A DNA stretch of 12,500 nt, taken from contig NBAY01000151.1 of NCBI GenBank assembly GCA_002794775.1, positions 1-12,500 on the forward strand, written 5' to 3'. The notes under the pieces are model-generated. The model did no database searches, was not told the DNA's origin, and saw only the letters and a program-made list of their open reading frames with translations. The position numbers and the translations under genes are program-made. Source of the DNA: Porodaedalea pini. Taxonomy: Eukaryota > Basidiomycota > Agaricomycetes > Hymenochaetales > Hymenochaetaceae. Positions 7,979-12,500 of this stretch are shown piece after piece; position 1 is the first letter of the stretch, and every line of letters starts with the position of its first letter.

Positions 7979-8041
7979 TGTAAGACTGTTTGGTTCGATT
8001 CCTTACGCAATGTTGTGCCTCTGGTGAGGTAAAGTCTTACA
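7979..8041 (+). other. 63-base closed stem structure containing a second perfect B-box
   Basis: TGTAAGACT (7979-7987) is fully complementary to AGTCTTACA (8033-8041). Inside lie GGTTCGATTCC (7992-8002, a perfect B-box match), a short CGCA/TGTG hairpin and CCTC-TGGT-GAGG. The layout is tRNA-like in having a long closing stem over small arms, but the order and lengths do not make a canonical tRNA. It may be a structured RNA or a TFIIIC-binding relic. Confidence 0.35.
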
Positions 8042-8093
8042 AAAAGCTCGAGTTATAAGGCAAAGGAAGTTGGCCGCATCTGACTGAAAATGA

Positions 8094-8560
8094 AGTTAGA
8101 AAGATAAAGTCGGCGCTGAATGACTTATTATTGAATTAAGACTGTTAAGACATTAAGTCAAAAAAGCAAAGTGAAGTCGAAGCAGACCAACTTACACTAC
8201 AAATGGTTAAGTGAAGACTTCGAGTCCACTTAAAAAACATTAGCATGAATGAAGTCGACGATGATGGACTTGTAATTGAAATAAAACAGTAAAGGCATTA
8301 AACCAGAAAGGCAGAGTGAAGTCGGAGCAGATCGACTTACACTACAAATGGTTAAGTGAAAACTTCGAGTCCACTTAAAAAACATTAGCATGAATGAAGT
8401 CGACGATGATGGACTTGTAATTGAAATAAAACTGTAACAGCATTAAACCAGAAAGGCAGAGTGAAGTCGGAGCAGGTCGACTTACACTACAAATGGTTAA
8501 GTGAACATTTCAAACTCACTTAAAGACATCAATAATAAGAAGCCGACGTCAATTGAATCT
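8094..8560 (+). repeat. 145-bp tandem repeat, two full and two partial copies
   Basis: GTGAAGTCG-begun units start at 8171, 8316 and 8461, exactly 145 bases apart. The first two full copies differ at only about six positions, so this duplication is recent. A diverged half-copy precedes them from about 8094, and the third decays after about 8510. Each unit holds two AAGTCG…GACTT hairpins, spaced 65 and 80 bases, so it is a dimer of the same ~75-bp monomer seen at 7282. It also holds a nested hairpin AAGTG..GACTTCGAGTC.CACTT that resembles a decayed B-box. Confidence 0.85.
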
Positions 8561-8720
8561 CACCTAAAACAAAGTAATAAAATAAACTCGGAGTGAAATG
8601 ACTTATTAGTCACTCAACACCGAAACAATGCTCAGGAAATTCTGGGCTAATGCACAAAAAATGGAACAAAACTTAAATAAACAAAGAGACAGCAGTCTCA
8701 AGGTAAAACAAGAATAAACC

Positions 8721-8874
8721 AAACCTAGGCCTGGTGGATAAATAATCACTCAACCAGTCTGCCAAATCAAACCCATGACTCCCAACCAAAGCTAAAACAG
8801 GAGAGACCGAAACAAGATCTAAAAAATTCTAGAATGAAGTAAACCTAGGCCTGGTGAATCGATAATTACTCAAC
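8721..8874 (+). repeat. Degenerate 120-bp direct repeat (AAACCTAGGCCTGGTG cores)
   Basis: AAACCTAGGCCTGGTG occurs at 8721 and again at 8841, and similarity continues for about 34 bases (…ATAATCACTCAAC against …ATAATTACTCAAC). The flanks are only loosely alike. This is a third repeat layer in the ORF1-ORF2 spacer. Confidence 0.65.
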
Positions 8875-9041
8875 TCCCAACTCAAAGCCATACGCTTAGA
8901 CAAACTGAGAAAATCACAAACAGGCCTATACAGTGAGCGACTAGGCAAACGCAAGCCAGGCGATGCTCTCCGTCAAAGGGGAGTGCACTGACGAGGTTTA
9001 AATGTGATCTCCGGGCACTTTGGTTGCGCATTTAAATAACG

Positions 9042-9080
9042 AGGGCTAAGGAGGGTAGTCCCCGGGGCGCAGCCCGCCCT
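9042..9080 (+). other. GC-rich hairpin at the start of the ORF2 open frame
   Basis: AGGGCT near 9042-9047 can pair with AGCCC (9071-9075) plus CCCT (9077-9080), around AGGG and the palindrome CCCCGGGG (9060-9067). This GC-rich island sits in otherwise A-rich DNA, within the ORF2 frame but upstream of its first ATG. It could influence translation start. Confidence 0.4.
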
Positions 9081-9146
9081 GAAGCCAATAAAGGTGTCAT
9101 CAAAGCATACCCCCACCCCGCCGATACTACCTCATTCAGACTGACT

Positions 9147-12100
9147 ATGCTAATGAGGAAGGCTAATATAGTTGCTAACAACAATGAAACCTTGAGGGAA
9201 TTGCCTCCCGAACCGGCTGAAAGGCCCGAGGCGACTCCCGGTACGGAAAGGTCACTCGGGCAAAAGAGAGGTAAAAAGAAAAGCTCTCTTATACACAAAC
9301 AGCAAGGGCTAACCATAGCCACACTTAATCTAAGAGGGAGACAAGATGCAGCTAAAACCTCAAAATTCAGAAAACTAGCAACAATGATGAATATTAATCA
9401 CATTGATCTAGTCGTAGTCCAAGAATCCAGACTAAATGAAATTCTAACAAAAGACACTGAAGCAGCCAACCCAGGTTTCAAACTGATAACTAATGGCAAC
9501 AGCTCTTCAGCAGAAGGCCTGACCTTAATGGTCAAAACTAAAATAGGACAACCAGTGGAAATACAGCATAAGATACTAATACAAAATCGAGCATCATTTT
9601 TTACAATAAAAATGAGTGAGCAAACAATACACCTAATCGGAGTACATGTACCAAACCAAATTGAAGAAAAACTCTCTTTCTTAACACAATTAGACAGAGC
9701 AGTAAGAAACATAGAAAACCTTCCTAAAACAATTGTACTAGGGGACTTCAACTTTGTAGAAAACAGCATTGACCGGATGCCTGCTCATTCAGATAATGAC
9801 AGAGTACTCGACGCATTCAGAAACCTCAGAATTACGCTAAGCCTGGAAGATGGTTGGCGTAAAACACACTCAGATGAGACAAACTACACATTCCATCAGT
9901 CGGCAACAGGAAGTAAAGCTCGACTAGATAGAATATATATAAACAAAAGATTGATGAAGCAGACACACAGCTGGGAAATTACATCATCCGCAGAACTAAG
10001 TGACCATGATATGGCTAAAATGGTAATAACAAAATCTAATCTCCCAGAACAAGGGCAAGACATAAAAAGATTACGATTAGATACACTACAAAATCCAGCA
10101 TTTATGAAAAAAGCAAAGAAACTTTTAAAAAATGCTCAAACAGACATAGAGAACTATGCAAGTGAAACAACAAGACAGAGAGATGAATTATCACAGCACA
10201 ACCAGCAAAAAGAGAATAATCCACAAACAATTTGGATAAATTGCAAGAAGGAAATACTTAACACAGCAGCAATCTGCACCAAGGAAGCATACAAAAATAA
10301 AACATTAAAGCTTCGAACTCTAGAAACAGAGTACAGAAACAAAATAAAAGCATTTAACGAAGGAAAAAATGCTAATGAACTCAATGAAAGGCAAAAAGAT
10401 GAGTTCAGGAATCTAAAAAGCAAAATAGATAAACTAAATGCACTACGCATTGAAACTGCACAAACACGTGCAAAAGCTAAATATAATCTCATGGGAGAAA
10501 AATGTACCAAATATTGGTTTGCGCTCAACAAACCATCTAAAATCAATACAGTCATCACAGAATTAAAAGACAAAGATAACAAGCCATTGATTAAAACAGC
10601 AGATATGATCAAGAGAGCAACGGAATACCACTCGGAGCTCCAACAAAAACAACCAACAAATGCAATAAGAGAACAAAAAATTGCAGAAATACTAGAAAAC
10701 ATCACAGTGGAACTAGATGAAGATCAGAAGAGACCCTTCACAACAACAATCTCGCATGATGAAGTGCTAGAGGCACTCAAAGCAACTAAAAATGGGTCCT
10801 CTCCAGGACAGGATGGTATTCCCTATGAATTATATAAAAGCTTCACACTCAAGGAAGATGATGAAGATGACGGAGCTCCAGACATAATAAAAATCCTGAA
10901 ATCAGTCTTTAATGACATCCAGGAACATGGAGTACAATCAAAGGAACTGACAGAAGGCATCATGTTCCTACTATACAAAAAGAAAGACAAAGACCGAATT
11001 GAAAACTATCGCCCATTAACCTTGCTAAATACAGATTACAAGGTGCTTACCAAAATACTAGCTAACAAGCTAGGAAAAATAGCTCCCGACATCATTCACA
11101 AAAATCAATCAGGTTTTATTCCAGGAAGGAGTATGTATGACAGCACAAGACTTACACAACTGTTAGTCCACTACTGTGAACAAAACGGAGTCAATGGATG
11201 TATTGTATCCCTTGATCAAGAAAAAGCATATGACAAAATAGCACACGATTATCTATGGAAAGTTTTAGAAAAGTTTGGCTTCCCAAGACAATTTATCAAC
11301 CTAATTAAAACCTTATATGAAAAGGCAGAAACCGCAACACTAATCAATGGCATGAAAGATAAGGCATTTAAAGTAGAAAGAGGAGTACGACAAGGAGACC
11401 CAATGTCCTGTATTCTCTATGACCTAGCAATCGAGCCCCTTGCAGGCGCTCTAAGAAACTCTCAACTAAAAGGAATCAAACTAGACAACATGCTAGAAAG
11501 AATCCTTACACAACTATTTGCAGATGATACAACAGTCATAATGACAGAACATGACAAATTCAAGACACTGCAAGATATCTTGGATCTTTTTTGCATAGCA
11601 TCAACTGCAAAATTTAATTTAGGTAAAACAGAAGTACTTCCAGTAGGATATAAGAACTTCAGGATAGAATTCATTAGACAAGGGTACATGGGAAACAACC
11701 CTCAGAATAAAATCGAAGGAGCAACTATAATCAAAGAAGGTCAACCAATGCGCATTCTAGGTTGTTGGATAGGAAATGAATGTACCATTGATGATCAATG
11801 GCAAAACATAATGGAAAAGCAAACCAATATCCTTAAAAGCTGGAGCAAAACTAACCTCTCTATGAGAGGAAAGGAAATGATATTAAAACAATTAATACAA
11901 TCCAGAGCCATTTTCTTAGCAACAGTAAATGGTATATCAGCACATGTAACAGCTGAAATGACAAAGATCATGAAAAACTTCCTCTGGAATGATAAGCCAA
12001 GAGGACTAATGAACTGGAAGGAAGTAATATCAAGCCGAACATCAGGGGGATTAGGCATACCAGATATCAAAATAAGAGCAGAAGCCATAGAAATAATGTG

Positions 12101-12500
12101 GCTAAAAAAGTTCTTAGCAACAAAGAGAAAAAGACCTGACTGGGCCTATATTGCAGATAAAATGATATTTGCTAATCTGCCAGAAAAACCAATAGTCAAT
12201 GAAAAAGCGAGAATTGACTGGATACTACAAGCTTGGCAAGAGAAACGTCTAAAGTCAACTATACCTGACCAAATCCTAACTATGCTTAAGATAGGACGCA
12301 AATATAACGTAGCAATGGAGACACGAAAAATGGCACTAGAAGTCAAAGGGCTGCTCCCCATATGGTATCATTTCAATATCAATGGGAACTATCAATGGAA
12401 TAAAAAATCCTCTAAATGCCTTAGAGATAACCACCAAATCATAACTGTAGAAGAACTACAAAACTTTATAAATACTCAAGAAGAAAACTTAGCATGTGAA
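9147..12500 (+). CDS. LINE ORF2: AP-like endonuclease plus L1/Tx1-type reverse transcriptase, 3' end cut by window
   Basis: The frame is open for 1118 codons from ATG 9147 to the last base without a stop; it is also open back to 9036 after TAA at 9033, so an upstream non-ATG start is possible. The endonuclease (about residues 50-295) shows N61, E93 (VVQESR), GDFN 199-202, RLDRIY 259-264 and SDH 285-287, the full EEP catalytic set. A coiled, Lys-rich linker follows. RT blocks: NGSSPGQDG, NYRPLTLLNTDYK, SGFIPGRS, motif A LDQEKAYD (689-696), motif B RQGDP (748-752), motif C FADD (791-794), LGKTEVLPVG and ILGCWIG. It should nick target DNA and prime reverse transcription of element RNA there. No RNase H or terminal knuckle is seen in the window. 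A-rich coding is typical of L1 ORF2. The copy looks potentially active. Confidence 0.92.
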   Translation, partial: MLMRKANIVANNNETLRELPPEPAERPEATPGTERSLGQKRGKKKSSLIHKQQGLTIATLNLRGRQDAAKTSKFRKLATMMNINHIDLVVVQESRLNEILTKDTEAANPGFKLITNGNSSSAEGLTLMVKTKIGQPVEIQHKILIQNRASFFTIKMSEQTIHLIGVHVPNQIEEKLSFLTQLDRAVRNIENLPKTIVLGDFNFVENSIDRMPAHSDNDRVLDAFRNLRITLSLEDGWRKTHSDETNYTFHQSATGSKARLDRIYINKRLMKQTHSWEITSSAELSDHDMAKMVITKSNLPEQGQDIKRLRLDTLQNPAFMKKAKKLLKNAQTDIENYASETTRQRDELSQHNQQKENNPQTIWINCKKEILNTAAICTKEAYKNKTLKLRTLETEYRNKIKAFNEGKNANELNERQKDEFRNLKSKIDKLNALRIETAQTRAKAKYNLMGEKCTKYWFALNKPSKINTVITELKDKDNKPLIKTADMIKRATEYHSELQQKQPTNAIREQKIAEILENITVELDEDQKRPFTTTISHDEVLEALKATKNGSSPGQDGIPYELYKSFTLKEDDEDDGAPDIIKILKSVFNDIQEHGVQSKELTEGIMFLLYKKKDKDRIENYRPLTLLNTDYKVLTKILANKLGKIAPDIIHKNQSGFIPGRSMYDSTRLTQLLVHYCEQNGVNGCIVSLDQEKAYDKIAHDYLWKVLEKFGFPRQFINLIKTLYEKAETATLINGMKDKAFKVERGVRQGDPMSCILYDLAIEPLAGALRNSQLKGIKLDNMLERILTQLFADDTTVIMTEHDKFKTLQDILDLFCIASTAKFNLGKTEVLPVGYKNFRIEFIRQGYMGNNPQNKIEGATIIKEGQPMRILGCWIGNECTIDDQWQNIMEKQTNILKSWSKTNLSMRGKEMILKQLIQSRAIFLATVNGISAHVTAEMTKIMKNFLWNDKPRGLMNWKEVISSRTSGGLGIPDIKIRAEAIEIMWLKKFLATKRKRPDWAYIADKMIFANLPEKPIVNEKARIDWILQAWQEKRLKSTIPDQILTMLKIGRKYNVAMETRKMALEVKGLLPIWYHFNINGNYQWNKKSSKCLRDNHQIITVEELQNFINTQEENLACE

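Larger units (their letters stand above)
7190..9035 (+). other. Long non-coding spacer between ORF1 and ORF2, mostly tandem repeat
   Basis: No reading frame here is convincing; the open frame at 7787-8032 has no plausible protein character. The spacer is A-rich on the + strand and contains the ~75-bp monomer array, two exact Pol III B-box-like sequences, a 63-base closed stem and a 120-bp degenerate duplication, each listed separately. In a single LINE this would be an exceptionally long inter-ORF region. If ORF2 belongs to a separate L1, the array could be its 5' UTR monomers, as in some mammalian L1 families. Confidence 0.7.
5380..12500 (+). mobile_element. Large insertion in 18S: LINE-like element with Gag-like ORF1, repeat spacer and endonuclease/RT ORF2
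   Basis: Everything from the 18S break to the window end is unrelated to rRNA. The layout is leader (5380-5898), spliced ORF1 with a zinc knuckle (5899-7189), non-coding repeat spacer (7190-9035) and ORF2 with AP endonuclease and RT (9147 to beyond the end). This is the order of a two-ORF LINE. Tx1-clade L1 relatives are known for inserting into specific targets and for CCHC knuckles in ORF1, which fits an rDNA site, but this membership is inferred from motifs. The 1.9 kb inter-ORF spacer and introns in ORF1 are atypical, so two nested elements are a real alternative. The 3' end and target duplication lie beyond the window. Confidence 0.7.

Noticed and set aside
7787..8032. 81-codon open frame in the spacer
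   Set aside because: It starts at TTG, overlaps repeat and B-box-like structure, has no domain-like sequence and no coding-type neighbours.
7282..8560. CRISPR-like array
   Set aside because: The units are contiguous diverged monomers without unique spacers, and the context is fungal nuclear rDNA.
9032..12361. Several antisense open frames (up to 183 codons) opposite ORF2
   Set aside because: ORF2 is a clear, continuous endonuclease/RT frame. The antisense frames are by-products of its A-rich, stop-poor complement.
5380..12500. LTR retrotransposon or endogenous retrovirus-like element
   Set aside because: No protease, integrase, primer-binding site or terminal repeat is seen, and the RT and AP endonuclease are of LINE type.

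Overview
The window looks like nuclear ribosomal DNA of a fungus, most likely a basidiomycete, that has been invaded by retrotransposons. The evidence is a partial small-subunit (18S) rRNA gene whose variable regions read like Agaricomycotina or a related basidiomycete, two clean spliceosomal introns of 50 and 53 bases, and LINE families of the kind common in mushroom-forming fungi. Every substantive feature lies on the + strand. The species cannot be fixed from sequence alone.

Layout. (1) Bases 1-3094 are the 3' part of an old, GC-rich LINE with reverse transcriptase (RT), RNase H and a degenerate terminal zinc-knuckle-like end. It is broken by at least six frame changes but still ends in AATAAA plus 22 A. 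(2) Bases 3095-4369 are non-coding and run straight into the 18S gene, so they are probably intergenic spacer and/or 5' external transcribed spacer. They hold a scattered heptamer, CTAGTAG, in six exact copies. (3) Bases 4370-5379 are the first ~1010 bases of an intact-looking 18S gene. It stops abruptly in the conserved helix-24 ('790 loop') sequence GATCAGATACC. (4) From about 5380 to the window end (>7.1 kb) everything is foreign to 18S. In order it holds a hairpin-rich leader; a TATA box; a spliced gene for a 395-residue Gag-like protein with a CX2CX4HX4C knuckle; about 1.9 kb of non-coding DNA built largely from a ~75-bp monomer in tandem, with perfect Pol III B-box-like motifs; and an uninterrupted ORF2 (AP-type endonuclease plus L1/Tx1-type RT) that is still open at the last base.

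Interpretation. The simplest reading is one large LINE of the L1/Tx1 type inserted in 18S. Its ORF1 supplies a nucleic-acid-binding Gag-like protein and its ORF2 supplies endonuclease and RT. Two things are odd for a LINE: ORF1 carries spliceosomal introns, and ORF1 and ORF2 are separated by a long satellite-like spacer. An alternative is nesting, with an intron-containing gag-like unit in 18S and a separate A-rich L1 whose 5' UTR is the repeat array. The 3' junction lies outside the window, so target-site duplication and total length cannot be seen. A chimeric assembly of rDNA repeats also remains possible.
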